NCBI RefSeq assembly: GCF_030531065.1
Contig: NZ_JAUNOQ010000004.1
Span: 1 to 64,000 of the forward strand
Origin: Phascolarctobacterium sp.
GTDB lineage: Bacteria; Bacillota; Negativicutes; Acidaminococcales; Acidaminococcaceae
Direction of reading: 5' to 3'
DNA: 64,000 nucleotides
Shown here: positions 8,994-18,297 of the stretch, piece after piece
How the letters are laid out: the number at the start of each line of letters is the position of its first letter
How positions within the stretch are numbered: position 1 is the first letter of the stretch
The notes under the pieces: generated by a model
The model's input: only the letters and a program-made list of their open reading frames with translations
What the model was told of the DNA's origin: nothing
Database searches by the model: none
Translations under genes and position numbers: made by a program

Positions 8994-11096
8994 TTAACGT
9001 CTGCTGTACACAGGCTGCAGGCGTTGCTCCATAGGCAGCTTATCCGCAGTCACCGCCAGCTGCGCCATCTCGTACAAAGCGCTTTGGGCGCTGACCGGCT
9101 CCAGCTTATTATGCACTCTGCGGTACGCGCCGTTGGACTGCATCATATGCGCGCCCACGTTATCGCGCATATACAAATCCAAAAGCGCTTTTATGCGGCG
9201 GATATGCTCCTCCGTTTCTACGGGGAAGAACAGCTCCACGCGGTCGTTCAGATTGCGGGGCATCCAGTCGGCGCTGGACAAATACAGCTGCTCCTCGCCG
9301 CCGTTGGCGAACCAGAAGATGCGGCTGTGCTCCAGCTGGCGTCCTACGATGCTGCGCACGGTAATATTATCGCTGATGCCCTCGATACCGGTGCGCAGGC
9401 CGCAAATGCCGCGCACAATAAGGTCGATATGCACCCCGGCCGCCGAGGCCTCGTACAGCTTTTGAATTACCGGCTGGTCGATCAGCGAGTTCATCTTGGC
9501 GATAATATGCCCCTCCTTGCCCTGCCGCACCATTTCTATTTCATTATCGATCAACGCATAGATTTTTTCCCGCAGGCCCAAAGGCGCCATCACCAGCTTG
9601 TTCCACACGGGCGGCTCGCTGTAACCGCTGAGCAGATTGAAAAAGGCGGAAGCGTCGCTGCCAAATTCGTCGTTAGCCGTCATCAGGCCCAAATCCGTAT
9701 ATAATTTAGCGGTGCTGTCGTTATAATTGCCCGTGCCCAGATGCAGGTAACGCTTGATGCCGTTATCCTCCTTGCGCACGATTAAAATAATTTTGGCGTG
9801 GGTCTTGAGCCCTACCAGGCCGTAAATAACGTGACAGCCGGCCTTTTCCAAACGGCGGGCCCATAAAATATTATTTTCCTCGTCAAAGCGGGCCTTCAGC
9901 TCCACCAAAACCGTAACCTGCTTGCCGTTTTCGGCGGCGCGGGCCAAAGCCGCTACGATGGGGCTGTTGCCGCTGACGCGGTACAAAGTCTGCTTAATCG
10001 CCAGCACCTGAGGATCGTCCGCCGCGTCGCTCACCAGCTTAACCACGGGATCGAAGCTTTCGTAGGGGTGGTGCAGCAGGATATCGTTCTGGCGGATGGC
10101 GGCGAACAAATCGCTGTCGTCCGGCAAATCCAAAGGACGTTGGGGCACAAAGGGCTCGTACAGCCAGGGCCACATGCCCGGCAACCCGGTGAATTTAAAG
10201 AAGCAGGTGGCGTCCAGCGGGCCGTTGTTTTCGTACAGCTCCAAATCCGTCACGTCCAGATTTTCTTCCAGGAATTTTTTGATGCGGTTGTTATTGGTTT
10301 TGTACAGCTCCAGACGGACTGCCGCGCCGCGCTTACGCTTGCGCAGCGAAGCTTCAACCTCCTTCAGCAGGTCGACGCTGTCCTCTTCCTCCAAATCCAA
10401 ATCGCTGTCGCGAGTTACGCGGAAGGGCACCACGTCCAGAATCTGGCAGCCGTTAAAAAGGTCCTGGCAATGGCTGGCGATGATGTCCTCTAAAAATACG
10501 AAGGTGCGCTTTTGCTCCGGCACAACCTCGATAATGCGATCCAGCACCGAAGGCACCTGTACCAGACCCATGCTGTGCTCGCCGTCGCCCTTGACTAGTT
10601 CCACTGCTAAATTCTGCGTTTTATTTGCCAAAAACGGGAACGGGCGCGAAGCGTCCACAGCCATGGGCGTCAATACCGGATAAACAATCTCCCGGTAATA
10701 TTCCTCCAGCCAGTCCTTGCCCAAATCGCTCAATTCCTCCACGCGGCGGAAACGCAGGCCTACGGCGGCCATTTCCGCCAGCAGCGCCATCAGATATTTA
10801 TTTCTGGTGCGCGCCTGCTCGTGCGCCGCTTCGGAAATCGCTTCCAGCTGCTCCTTGACGGACATACCGGCAGCGTCTCTTTTATCGATGCCGTTGTCGT
10901 AGCTGTTCCACAGTCCGGCCACGCGCACCATAAAGAACTCGTCCAGATTGGAAGCGGAAATGGCGATAAATTTTAAGCGCTCCAGCAGCGGCGACTCCTT
11001 GACCATCGCTTCCTTCAACACGCGCAGATTAAATTTGAGCCAGCTCAGCTCGCGGTTATAAAAATATTCAGGCTTAGTGAGATCCAAATTTTTCAT
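8994..11096 (-). CDS. ppk1: Polyphosphate kinase 1
   Basis: Makes inorganic polyphosphate from ATP reversibly. 700 aa, the usual length of Ppk1. The N-terminal domain starts YFNRELSWLKFNLRVL-like (here YFYNRELSWLKFN, about residues 11-23); the catalytic C-terminal domains contain the histidine region around HAKIILIV and RYLHLGTGNYND (about 430-455), which includes the autophosphorylated His of the family. Its ATG overlaps the stop codon of the upstream Ppx-like gene (TAATG at 11094-11098), so the two are translationally coupled. A Pho-box-like repeat lies upstream of the two-gene operon, suggesting phosphate-starvation control. Confidence 0.95.
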   Translation of the reverse strand: MKNLDLTKPEYFYNRELSWLKFNLRVLKEAMVKESPLLERLKFIAISASNLDEFFMVRVAGLWNSYDNGIDKRDAAGMSVKEQLEAISEAAHEQARTRNKYLMALLAEMAAVGLRFRRVEELSDLGKDWLEEYYREIVYPVLTPMAVDASRPFPFLANKTQNLAVELVKGDGEHSMGLVQVPSVLDRIIEVVPEQKRTFVFLEDIIASHCQDLFNGCQILDVVPFRVTRDSDLDLEEEDSVDLLKEVEASLRKRKRGAAVRLELYKTNNNRIKKFLEENLDVTDLELYENNGPLDATCFFKFTGLPGMWPWLYEPFVPQRPLDLPDDSDLFAAIRQNDILLHHPYESFDPVVKLVSDAADDPQVLAIKQTLYRVSGNSPIVAALARAAENGKQVTVLVELKARFDEENNILWARRLEKAGCHVIYGLVGLKTHAKIILIVRKEDNGIKRYLHLGTGNYNDSTAKLYTDLGLMTANDEFGSDASAFFNLLSGYSEPPVWNKLVMAPLGLREKIYALIDNEIEMVRQGKEGHIIAKMNSLIDQPVIQKLYEASAAGVHIDLIVRGICGLRTGIEGISDNITVRSIVGRQLEHSRIFWFANGGEEQLYLSSADWMPRNLNDRVELFFPVETEEHIRRIKALLDLYMRDNVGAHMMQSNGAYRRVHNKLEPVSAQSALYEMAQLAVTADKLPMEQRLQPVYSRR

Positions 11097-12646
11097 TACT
11101 TATCCACCCGTTCTATCATCGGTTCGATACCGTATACTTCTTCAAAAAAGGCCGCCTTATCCTCAAAGGTCCAGATTTCCAGCGCCAAATCGGTTCTGCT
11201 GACGGCCTGCACCTTCAGCTTATTATCCTTCAGCGTCACCGTACAGCTGCGAATCTTTTGCAGATAGCTGCGGTCCAGCGCGTCGGCCAGGCGCACGATA
11301 GCCGCCAGCTTCGCCACCACGGCCACCATTTCCTTGGGTACTTCCGGCCGCGGGCGGTTGCTCTGCTCAAAGAGCTTATTAGCGTGATAATACGCCGCCA
11401 AAGCGATAATCTGCTTGTCCTTATCGCTGAAGCCCAGAATATCCGTGGAGCAAATCAGCTGATAGGTATATTGGGAATGACTGCGCATGCAGATATACTT
11501 GCCGATATCGTGCAGGATGCAGGTGCCGCGCAGCAGCAGGCGTTCATGCTCGCCCATGCCGCGCTCCTTCGCTACCTTTTCAAAAATCAACAGCGCCAAA
11601 CGCTCCACCTGCTGCGCATGATGCTTGTCGTATAAATAACGACGGCCGATGCAGTGGAACAGGCTAATCAGCTCCTGCTCCCACGCCTTGCGCAGCGCAG
11701 GGCTGGTCTTGCCGCCGATATGCAGCAGCCGCATGCCGTCGATAAAGCTGTCGCCGGTAATAATAATTTCCTTCGCCGGAATTAAATGCAGCAGCTGTTC
11801 GTACAGCAGCACCGTAGGCAGCGCCAGCTCCGCCATGCTTTCCGGAATTTTGTAAGCCGAAATCAGCTTGGGCAGATTCATCTGCCGCATCTTATCGAAG
11901 AAAGCGTGGAACTGCTCCGCCTTAATGCGATGTACCAGCTTGCCCTCGTCCAGCCCCAGAATCCGCAGCAGCAGCTCGGTTTCCGTACCCGAAAGCACCA
12001 GATATTCCACGCTGCTTTGCTGCAGCTCCTGCCGCACCGGGCCGATAGTGCTGCTCAAAAATTCCGTCAGCGCCTTATTAAAGTGCATGCTTTCGCGGCG
12101 GTTGCGGGCAAAGCTTTCCTTAATGCGGATAATGCCCACATGGAAATTTTCCTGATAGCGGATCTGCTCGTCCTGCACCAAGGTAACGCCCAAGCCGCCG
12201 GAGGAAATATCCATCATCAGCATACCGTCCCGCTCGCTGCTGATTTTTTCCTCTCGCAGCGTATTGCGGATCGCCACAAATTTAGTATAAATTTCCTGCG
12301 GCATATCCACCACGTCGACCATCAAACCGGTTCTGGTATAAATCTGGTCCAGCAAAAACACCTGGTTGCTGGCTTCGCGCACAGCGGTAGTGGCCTGCAG
12401 CTTATATTCCTCGACGCTGTATTCCTCCATCAGCCGCTTAAAGCCCTGCAAAACGTCGCAGATCTCGGACACCAGCTTAAAAGGAATAATTTTATTTTTA
12501 AATGTCGCTTCACCTAAGCGGATACGCCTGTTGACGCTCTCAATAATTTTGTAGCGATCAATGTTGCGGTATTCCACAATCTGCATACTTATCTTTTCCG
12601 AGCCCAGATGAATAGCGGCAAAAGTAGTATGGGTCTTACGCTTCAT
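11096..12646 (-). CDS. Ppx/GppA family protein with HD domain, degenerate phosphate-binding motifs
   Basis: 516 aa, with an N-terminal ASKHA-type Ppx/GppA fold (about 1-300) and a C-terminal HD-type domain (ILHDIGKY near 385). Normal Ppx/GppA proteins begin with an IDIGSNS-type loop and carry a second DLGGGS loop; here these read AIHLGSEK and MDISSGGLG, so the metal/phosphate-binding Asp of the first loop is a His. The divergent paralogue at 12831-14363 has canonical loops. This copy may therefore have low or altered exopolyphosphatase activity, or sense rather than cut. It is the first gene of a two-gene operon with ppk1 (TAATG overlap), which ties it to polyphosphate. Ribosome-binding site GGGAGG about 9 bases before the ATG. 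Confidence 0.85.
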   Translation of the reverse strand: MKRKTHTTFAAIHLGSEKISMQIVEYRNIDRYKIIESVNRRIRLGEATFKNKIIPFKLVSEICDVLQGFKRLMEEYSVEEYKLQATTAVREASNQVFLLDQIYTRTGLMVDVVDMPQEIYTKFVAIRNTLREEKISSERDGMLMMDISSGGLGVTLVQDEQIRYQENFHVGIIRIKESFARNRRESMHFNKALTEFLSSTIGPVRQELQQSSVEYLVLSGTETELLLRILGLDEGKLVHRIKAEQFHAFFDKMRQMNLPKLISAYKIPESMAELALPTVLLYEQLLHLIPAKEIIITGDSFIDGMRLLHIGGKTSPALRKAWEQELISLFHCIGRRYLYDKHHAQQVERLALLIFEKVAKERGMGEHERLLLRGTCILHDIGKYICMRSHSQYTYQLICSTDILGFSDKDKQIIALAAYYHANKLFEQSNRPRPEVPKEMVAVVAKLAAIVRLADALDRSYLQKIRSCTVTLKDNKLKVQAVSRTDLALEIWTFEDKAAFFEEVYGIEPMIERVDK

Positions 12647-12697
12647 AAACTTTGCCTCCCAAATACGTATATAATAATATATTCTTTTTAAGTACAG

Positions 12698-12765
12698 AAA
12701 AATCCTGCGTCCATACAGGAATTTAACATTTTTACACTAAATTTACAAAACAGCGCAGGATTTTT
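12698..12765. promoter_or_regulatory. Divergent promoter region with Pho-box-like repeat inside a 12-bp inverted repeat
   Basis: Between the two divergent polyphosphate genes, perfect arms AAAAATCCTGCG (12698-12709) and CGCAGGATTTTT (12754-12765) enclose 44 bp. Within it lie two TTTACA hexamers spaced 5 bp apart (12731-12736, 12742-12747), an 11-bp period like the direct repeats bound by PhoP/PhoB-type regulators. A -10-like TATACT is at 12781-12786 for the rightward gene. Binding by a Pho regulator is inferred from the motif and the phosphate-related neighbours. Confidence 0.45.
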
Positions 12766-12830
12766 GCCGCCCGTGGGTAATATACTAGATAGTAGATAAC
12801 GAGCGTTAATTACTAAGGAGAGAGAGAAGA

Positions 12831-14363
12831 ATGCAGAGAATTGCGATCATCGATATCGGCTCTAACTCGGCGCGTCTGGTTATCAGCCATATCTACAAAA
12901 ACGGCGCTTACAATATGGTCTATAATCAAAAGGAAGCGCTGCGTCTGAGCCAAAAGGTGGACGCCGACAATATGCTGACGGAAGAAGCCTTCAGCTCCAC
13001 CATCGAAACCCTCAAAAGCTTCGCCCATATGTGCAATATCTATCAGGTGGATAAAACCATCGGCGTAGCCACCGCCGCCATCCGCAACGCCGCCAACGGC
13101 GGCCAGCTGGTGGAGCGCGTCGCCGCCGAAACCGGCATTCAGCTGCACATCATCAGCGGCAGTACCGAAGCCTATATCAGCTATCTTGGCGTTATCAACA
13201 CCCTGGACGTCAAAAACGGCATCATCTTCGATCTGGGCGGCGGCAGCACGGAGCTGATACTTTTCAAGAACCGCCAGATTTTGGAAAGCGTTTCCCTGCC
13301 CATGGGCGCGGTCAATACCACGGGTATGTTCAATATCCGCAACGAAATGCCGCCCAATGTGTACAGCGACGTGAACGTTTTCATTATGAGCCGCCTGTCC
13401 CAATACCCCTGGCTCAAGCAGAACGGCCTGCCCTTGATCGGCGTCGGCGGCACCGCGCGTACCGTGGCCAAAATTATTCAGCGCGCGAAAAAATATCCGG
13501 CTACTAAAATCCACAATTACGCCTACTCCGTACAGACCTACCGCAATTTTTTCAATAAGCTGCGCAATACCAATCTGGAACAGCGCAAAAAAATATCCGG
13601 CCTCAGCGCCGAACGCAGCGATATTATTTTAGCTGGCAGCAGTATCATCAGCTGCCTTTTGGAAGCCACCGGCGCCAAAAAGCTCATCACCAGCGGCTGC
13701 GGCCTGCGCGAAGGATTGTTTTACGATTATTATTCCCAATCCAACAACGTCCCCCTGATTGCCAAAAATATTTTGGAGCGCAGCCGGGAAAACGTACTCA
13801 AGCTTTACGAAACGGATACGGCTCATGCGCGTCATATTACCCAGCTGGCGCTGGCCATGTTCGACGGCTGGCACGAGCTGCACAAGGTGCGCAAGGGCTA
13901 TCGCCGTCTGCTGGAAACGGCGGCGCTGCTGCACGATATTGGCATCATGATTAACTTTTACAGCCATGCGCGCCACAGCGCTTATATGATTCAAAACGCC
14001 AAGCTTTTCGGCCTGACCCACAAGGAGCAAATCATTACCTCGGCCATCGCCGGTTGGCATAACGGCGTATCGAAAAATTATTTCAAGGACCGCTTCTACA
14101 AGGAAATGCTGACGGACAGCAACTGGCGGCTTATCAATAAGCTGGCGCTGCTGCTGGCCCTGGCTGAAAGTCTGGATTATTCGGAAACAAAAATGATTCA
14201 CGCCATCGAGCCCGCTATCAGCAAAAAATGCGCGCTGCTGCGCATTCACGCCGATGTCGTCCCCGGCATCGAACTGCATCAGGTAGCGACGCATTTAGCG
14301 TGGTTCAAAAAAATCTTCGGCGTCGAGCTCAAGCTGGAGCTGGTTAAGGACGAAGAAGAATAA
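12831..14363 (+). CDS. Exopolyphosphatase / pppGpp phosphohydrolase (Ppx/GppA) with HD domain
   Basis: 510 aa. Family motifs are intact: IDIGSNSARLVI at about 5-16, TEAYISYLG near 112-120, FDLGGGSTELILF near 132-144 and GVGGTARTVAK near 204-214. The C-terminal third carries an HD-like motif (LLHDIGIMINFYSH at about 367-380) and resembles the nucleotide-binding HD domain of Ppx/GppA proteins. It would remove terminal phosphates from polyphosphate or pppGpp; which substrate cannot be told from sequence. It is divergent from ppx-ppk1, with a shared 184-bp control region. Ribosome-binding site AGGAGAGAGAG just before the ATG. Confidence 0.9.
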   Translation: MQRIAIIDIGSNSARLVISHIYKNGAYNMVYNQKEALRLSQKVDADNMLTEEAFSSTIETLKSFAHMCNIYQVDKTIGVATAAIRNAANGGQLVERVAAETGIQLHIISGSTEAYISYLGVINTLDVKNGIIFDLGGGSTELILFKNRQILESVSLPMGAVNTTGMFNIRNEMPPNVYSDVNVFIMSRLSQYPWLKQNGLPLIGVGGTARTVAKIIQRAKKYPATKIHNYAYSVQTYRNFFNKLRNTNLEQRKKISGLSAERSDIILAGSSIISCLLEATGAKKLITSGCGLREGLFYDYYSQSNNVPLIAKNILERSRENVLKLYETDTAHARHITQLALAMFDGWHELHKVRKGYRRLLETAALLHDIGIMINFYSHARHSAYMIQNAKLFGLTHKEQIITSAIAGWHNGVSKNYFKDRFYKEMLTDSNWRLINKLALLLALAESLDYSETKMIHAIEPAISKKCALLRIHADVVPGIELHQVATHLAWFKKIFGVELKLELVKDEEE

Positions 14364-14431
14364 AAGCGTTGCCCACTGTTTCCCCTACCGCAGCATTACC
14401 GGAAAGAGCGTCAGCTTTCAAAGCATACAAA

Positions 14432-14480
14432 AACGCTTCGACATTATTTTTGCAAATTCTGCCGAAGCGTTAATTTTTTT
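14432..14480. terminator. Terminator between convergent genes
   Basis: AACGCTTCG (14432-14440) pairs with CGAAGCGTT (14463-14471), followed by AATTTTTTT on the plus strand and preceded by an A-rich stretch, so it can serve the Ppx/GppA gene and the convergent peptidase gene. Confidence 0.65.
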
Positions 14481-14501
14481 ATGCGCTTATGTTTTTTCTT
14501 T

Positions 14502-15629
14502 TTATTTCTCCGCCGCAGCCCGCAGGATGCCGTACACCATCAAAGCGCTGTTGTACAAATCTTCTTCCTTAATATATTCGCCTACCGTATGCACATTGCT
14601 CATGCCCGTGCCCAAAATTACGCAGGGCACGCCGTAAGCGTTGATAAAGTTAGCGTCGCTGCCGCCGCCCGTCAAATCTACTACCGGCGTAAAGCCGTGA
14701 GCCTCGCAGGCCTTTTGCGCCAGCTCCACCGCCAGGCTGTCCTCAGCCACCAAAAAGGAGCTGTATTTGTGGTCCACCTGCGCTTCCGCCTTAGCGCCGT
14801 ATTTTTCTGCGCTGCTGACGATAGTGTTGACAATCTCGTCGCGGATAGCCAGCAGCTTATCGTTATTGCGGCTGCGGGCGTCGCCTTCTATCGTCACAAG
14901 GTCGGGCACTACGTTGGTCGCTACGCCGCCGCCAATAATGCCGATATTAGCGGTAGTTTCCTCGTCGATTCTGCCGTAACGCTTAACGTCAGCCAGCGCC
15001 TTAGCCGCTACCATAACGGCGTTGACGCCCTTTTCCGGCTCCAAGCCGCCATGGGCAGTCTTGCCGTGAATAGCAATTTTATATTTATACTGACCCGGCG
15101 CGCCGATAACAATTTCTCCGGGAGCGCCTTCGCCGTCCAAGGCATAGCCTACATCGGCGCGCAGCCTGCTCTTATCCATGCAGCGGGAGCCGTTGACGCC
15201 GCCCTCTTCGGCGATGGTGAATAGCACCTGAATATCGCCGCGCTCTGCTCCGGACTCCTGCAGCAGACGCAGGCCTTCCAGTATGCCCTCCACGCCGGAT
15301 TTATCGTCGCCGCCTAAAATAGTCGTGCCGTCGCTGTACAACATGCCGTCCTTCTGCACTACGGTCGTGCCGCCGCAGGGCTCCACGCCGTCCATATGCG
15401 CGGACAGCAACACTCTTACGGCTCCGGGTTTATTGCCGGGCAGAAAGCCCCACAAATTGCCGCAGTTACCGCCAAGCTTTTCGCCTGCGTCGTCCTCCTC
15501 CACAGTAAAGCCCAAGCCCTCCAGCTTAGCCTTGAGATAATCGAACACCGGGCGCTCCTGCAAGCTATGGCAGGGAATAGCCACGATCTCTTTAAATTCA
15601 GCCAGCATGCGTTCTTTATTTACTTGCAT
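14502..15629 (-). CDS. M20-family metallopeptidase, peptidase T-like
   Basis: A zinc-dependent cytoplasmic exopeptidase, about 375 aa. Metal-binding motifs of the M20 family are visible: LSAHMDGVEP near 75-85, GDDKSGVEGILEGL near 110-123 and TIAEEGGVNGSR near 140-151 (EE catalytic pair), plus DLTGGGSDANF near the end. The pattern fits the peptidase T-like tripeptidase subgroup. I chose ATG at 15629 because GAGGAGG lies 10 bases upstream; the TTG three codons earlier is too close to that site. It is convergent with the Ppx/GppA gene. Confidence 0.85.
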   Translation of the reverse strand: MQVNKERMLAEFKEIVAIPCHSLQERPVFDYLKAKLEGLGFTVEEDDAGEKLGGNCGNLWGFLPGNKPGAVRVLLSAHMDGVEPCGGTTVVQKDGMLYSDGTTILGGDDKSGVEGILEGLRLLQESGAERGDIQVLFTIAEEGGVNGSRCMDKSRLRADVGYALDGEGAPGEIVIGAPGQYKYKIAIHGKTAHGGLEPEKGVNAVMVAAKALADVKRYGRIDEETTANIGIIGGGVATNVVPDLVTIEGDARSRNNDKLLAIRDEIVNTIVSSAEKYGAKAEAQVDHKYSSFLVAEDSLAVELAQKACEAHGFTPVVDLTGGGSDANFINAYGVPCVILGTGMSNVHTVGEYIKEEDLYNSALMVYGILRAAAEK

Positions 15630-15672
15630 TGTACTCAATCCTCCTCATATAGCAAAATAATAATTTATTGCT

Positions 15673-16230
15673 TTACAGCAAACCTGTATGTTCCAGTACG
15701 ATTTTTACGCCGATACCAATCAGCACCAGCCCGCCTGTAATATTAGCGTTTTTACCGACTGCCGCGCCTAAGCGGAAGCCCGCTATGCCGCCGAAGGAAG
15801 CGATAGCGAAGGTTACGAAGCCGATCAGCGTGGAAGCCAGCCAAATATTAGTATTCAAAAAGGCCAGGCTGATGCCGACAGCCAAGGCGTCGATGCTGGT
15901 AGCCACGGCCAGCACAGCCATTTCCTTGGTCGTGTAGCTCTTTTTTATATCGCAGGCTTCCTTAGATTCACGAATCATATTCACGCCCAAATAGCCCAGC
16001 AGGATAAAGGCCAGCCAATGGTCGTAGGCCGTAATATAATCGATAAACGAAATCGCGCTGAAATATCCGATAACGGGCATTAAAAACTGAAACGCGCCAA
16101 ACCAAATACCAAAGCGCAGAGCCCCCGCCGTGCGGCTGTCCGGACTGAGCGCCATGCTGCCGCAGATAGAAACGGCGAAAGCGTCCATGGCCAGGCTCAC
16201 GGCCAAAAGCAATAATTCAACAAGCCCCAT
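15673..16230 (-). CDS. mntP: Manganese efflux pump MntP family
   Basis: 185 aa, six predicted membrane segments with the two MntP signature blocks: SLAMDAFAVSICGS (about 13-26) and ATSIDALAVGISLAF (about 110-124), each with the conserved Asp. It exports Mn2+ across the inner membrane. AGGAGA precedes the ATG closely. No room for a yybP-ykoY manganese riboswitch exists between it and the next gene (27 bp), unlike many mntP genes, so any such control would have to act further upstream. Confidence 0.85.
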   Translation of the reverse strand: MGLVELLLLAVSLAMDAFAVSICGSMALSPDSRTAGALRFGIWFGAFQFLMPVIGYFSAISFIDYITAYDHWLAFILLGYLGVNMIRESKEACDIKKSYTTKEMAVLAVATSIDALAVGISLAFLNTNIWLASTLIGFVTFAIASFGGIAGFRLGAAVGKNANITGGLVLIGIGVKIVLEHTGLL

Positions 16231-16257
16231 ATTTTCTCCTATTATAATAATATTAAA

Positions 16258-16740
16258 TTATCTTTTTTTCGGCAGCAGCCGCGACAAACGCCGCTGCTCC
16301 TTGCTCAGCTTCAGCACGCGGAAGAAGCTGGCCATAAACATCATTCCCAGGGCGATGGCCGCCGCGTCCATGCCGGCCCGCAGCAAGGTATTGACCCCCG
16401 CCTCGTAATTATTTTCGATCAGCTTGGCCATGCCGTTATACATACCCAGCCCGGGAACGATGGGAAAAATTCCCGGAATAACAAAGGTTGTCGCCGGATG
16501 CTTGAAAATACGCGCCGCCAATTCGCTGAGCAGCGATAAAACCACAGTCGCGCACAGATTGGCGTAAAAGGAATCGTATTCCAGATCCTTGCGCATATAA
16601 GAAAAGACTACCCAGCCCACAGCGCCGATAACGCCGCTGATAGCCAGCGTCCGCCGCGGCGCCTGAAACAATACGGCAAAAGCCGCCGTCGACAAAAAAG
16701 CAAAAATAAACGCTTCCACATAATTTATCGGCACAGGCAA
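16258..16740 (-). CDS. Threonine/serine exporter, small subunit (ThrE C-terminal domain, DUF3815-type)
   Basis: 160 aa hydrophobic protein with four or five membrane segments (VEAFIFAFLSTAAFAVLF, AISGVIGAVGWVVF, ATTFVIPGIFPIVPGLGMYNGM, MDAAAIALGMMFMASFF). The IPGIFPIVPG stretch is typical of the C-terminal half of ThrE-type exporters, which in many Firmicutes is split into two proteins. It lies 43 bp after the gene for the larger half. GTG start with AAAGGAGG 8 bases upstream. Confidence 0.8.
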   Translation of the reverse strand: MPVPINYVEAFIFAFLSTAAFAVLFQAPRRTLAISGVIGAVGWVVFSYMRKDLEYDSFYANLCATVVLSLLSELAARIFKHPATTFVIPGIFPIVPGLGMYNGMAKLIENNYEAGVNTLLRAGMDAAAIALGMMFMASFFRVLKLSKEQRRLSRLLPKKR

Positions 16741-16783
16741 CGCCTCCTTTGTTCAGTACTAAAAGCAAGCGCCGTCGCCAGCG

Positions 16784-17581
16784 TCAATCTCCGGGCCATA
16801 AATCCCACCCCCAATGATACCACACGAGCAGGCTGAAGGCCAGGCCGATAGCGATGGAAGTAGCGAACAGCAGCGCTTCGGCAATACGGCTGTTACCGCT
16901 GATGAGGTCGCCGGCCATGTAATCGCGCAGGCCGTTAGTAAAGGCCACGCCCGGCAAAAAAGGCATCAGCGCGCCTACGATAATATTAGTGCGCGTACAC
17001 TGCACGCTGACGGCACAGCATAAAATAGCCAGGAAGCCGATGGCCGCCCCCGCCAGCGTATTTTCCCAAAAGGCGCTGGGACGGTAGCCGCCCAGCTGCT
17101 TCAGCAGCACCATGGACAGGCCCCCGGTGACGAAGGCCGCGATAAAATCGTGGCTGTTGCCGCCCAGCATACTGGCAAAAGTAGCCGAGCAAACGGCAGA
17201 AGCCAAGCAAATCGCCCATTTGCCATAGGGCGGCGCGCTGTTAAGCAGCTTATCAAGATAGTCCATGCTGGACTCATAGCTCAAATGCCAGCGCTGAACA
17301 TTATAAGAAAATTCGTTGATAGCGCTAACATTACTTAAATTGGTGCTGCGCGAGCGAATGCGGCACATAATAGTAGAGCTGCCGGAATTTTCATCGCCAA
17401 TCAGAATAACTGTCGGCGTCACGAAAACATTAACGTCATGATAACCGTTATTATGGCAAAAACGTACTATGGTATCCTCCACGCGGGATGTTTCCGCGCC
17501 GCTGCGCAGCAGCACCTTGCCCATATTCAGCGCCACGTTCAGGGTTTGTTCCCGCGTCAGGCAGACCGCCGCTTTATCCAT
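16784..17581 (-). CDS. Threonine/serine exporter, large subunit (ThrE N-terminal domain, DUF1212-type)
   Basis: 265 aa from the preferred ATG at 17581 (GTG at 17596 is an alternative). The soluble N-terminal part has the DUF1212 signature (GAETSRVEDTIVRFC and SRSTNLSNVSAINEFS), followed by five membrane segments after residue 130, including FLPGVAFTNGLRDYMAGD. Together with the next gene it makes a two-part ThrE-type amino-acid exporter in the inner membrane. The start overlaps the end of the uracil-DNA glycosylase-like gene by 8 bp (ATGGATAA), suggesting translational coupling. Confidence 0.82.
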   Translation of the reverse strand: MDKAAVCLTREQTLNVALNMGKVLLRSGAETSRVEDTIVRFCHNNGYHDVNVFVTPTVILIGDENSGSSTIMCRIRSRSTNLSNVSAINEFSYNVQRWHLSYESSMDYLDKLLNSAPPYGKWAICLASAVCSATFASMLGGNSHDFIAAFVTGGLSMVLLKQLGGYRPSAFWENTLAGAAIGFLAILCCAVSVQCTRTNIIVGALMPFLPGVAFTNGLRDYMAGDLISGNSRIAEALLFATSIAIGLAFSLLVWYHWGWDLWPGD

Positions 17582-18272
17582 TGCCGCCACCGCCAAACAG
17601 CTGCGCTGCCGCCGCCTTAAAACGATTGGCCCCGCCCATGGAGGGATGGGGCGCCGTCATGCAAGCGATGCCATAACGCGCCAACGTAGTCGCCGCCTTC
17701 TGTCCGATGGCGACAATTTTCATATTGGGAACCAGCTCCAGCAGCATTTGAGCATATTCCACGCCTATATCCAGCTCAGCAGCGGATGGCGTGCGGTTGC
17801 TCAGCAGCTTGCCGGCCTTATAAGGATGAAAAGGAAAAATATTCCACAAAATAACGTCGAAGGCTGCCAGCCCGTGACGGCTCAAAGCGTTCCAAACCAC
17901 GGTATCCGTAGGCTCGTTAAAGCCCTTCTGTTTTTGCGAATTATTCAGCAACGGACTTGCAGGATTGCTGGTGCGCCGGTAATCCCATGCGCCCAACACG
18001 CTTTCCGGCGCAATATCCGCATGCTGCCCCAAAAGAATGCGCTCCGAAGTGATGGCCACGCCGCTGAAATGCCCGCCCTGATAGCCCAGGGCTTCGGCAA
18101 TAAACAAATAATGCGCCTGCGTCCGCAGCTCCAAATAGCGCCGCAGATTAGCGCGACGGATAGCAGGAGCCTGCGGGCCAATGTCGCAGCTGGCGTCGTA
18201 ATCCCGCCAGGGATTAAAAACCCGCTCGCCCTGATAGCTCTGCAATTTATCAATAAAAGTGTTGATATCCAT
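17574..18272 (-). CDS. Uracil-DNA glycosylase-like protein
   Basis: 232 aa. The overall pattern fits the UDG-like superfamily: FNPWRDYD near the N-terminus, VVWNALSRHGLAAFDVILWNIFPFHPY in the middle, an AIGQKAATTLA segment near the end and the C-terminal TAPHPSMGGANRF motif, which corresponds to the HPS motif of these enzymes. Expected role is removal of uracil from DNA; close relatives are annotated only as family members. ATG at 18272 is preceded by AGGAGG, and the GTG 15 bp upstream would include the ribosome-binding site in the coding region. First gene of a probable operon with the ThrE-type exporter and MntP. Confidence 0.75.
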   Translation of the reverse strand: MDINTFIDKLQSYQGERVFNPWRDYDASCDIGPQAPAIRRANLRRYLELRTQAHYLFIAEALGYQGGHFSGVAITSERILLGQHADIAPESVLGAWDYRRTSNPASPLLNNSQKQKGFNEPTDTVVWNALSRHGLAAFDVILWNIFPFHPYKAGKLLSNRTPSAAELDIGVEYAQMLLELVPNMKIVAIGQKAATTLARYGIACMTAPHPSMGGANRFKAAAAQLFGGGGNG

Positions 18273-18297
18273 AATTGCCTCCTGCACATATTATAAT

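Noticed and set aside
16231-16257. Manganese riboswitch (yybP-ykoY) upstream of mntP
   Set aside because: Only 27 bp separate mntP from the preceding gene, too short for the aptamer.
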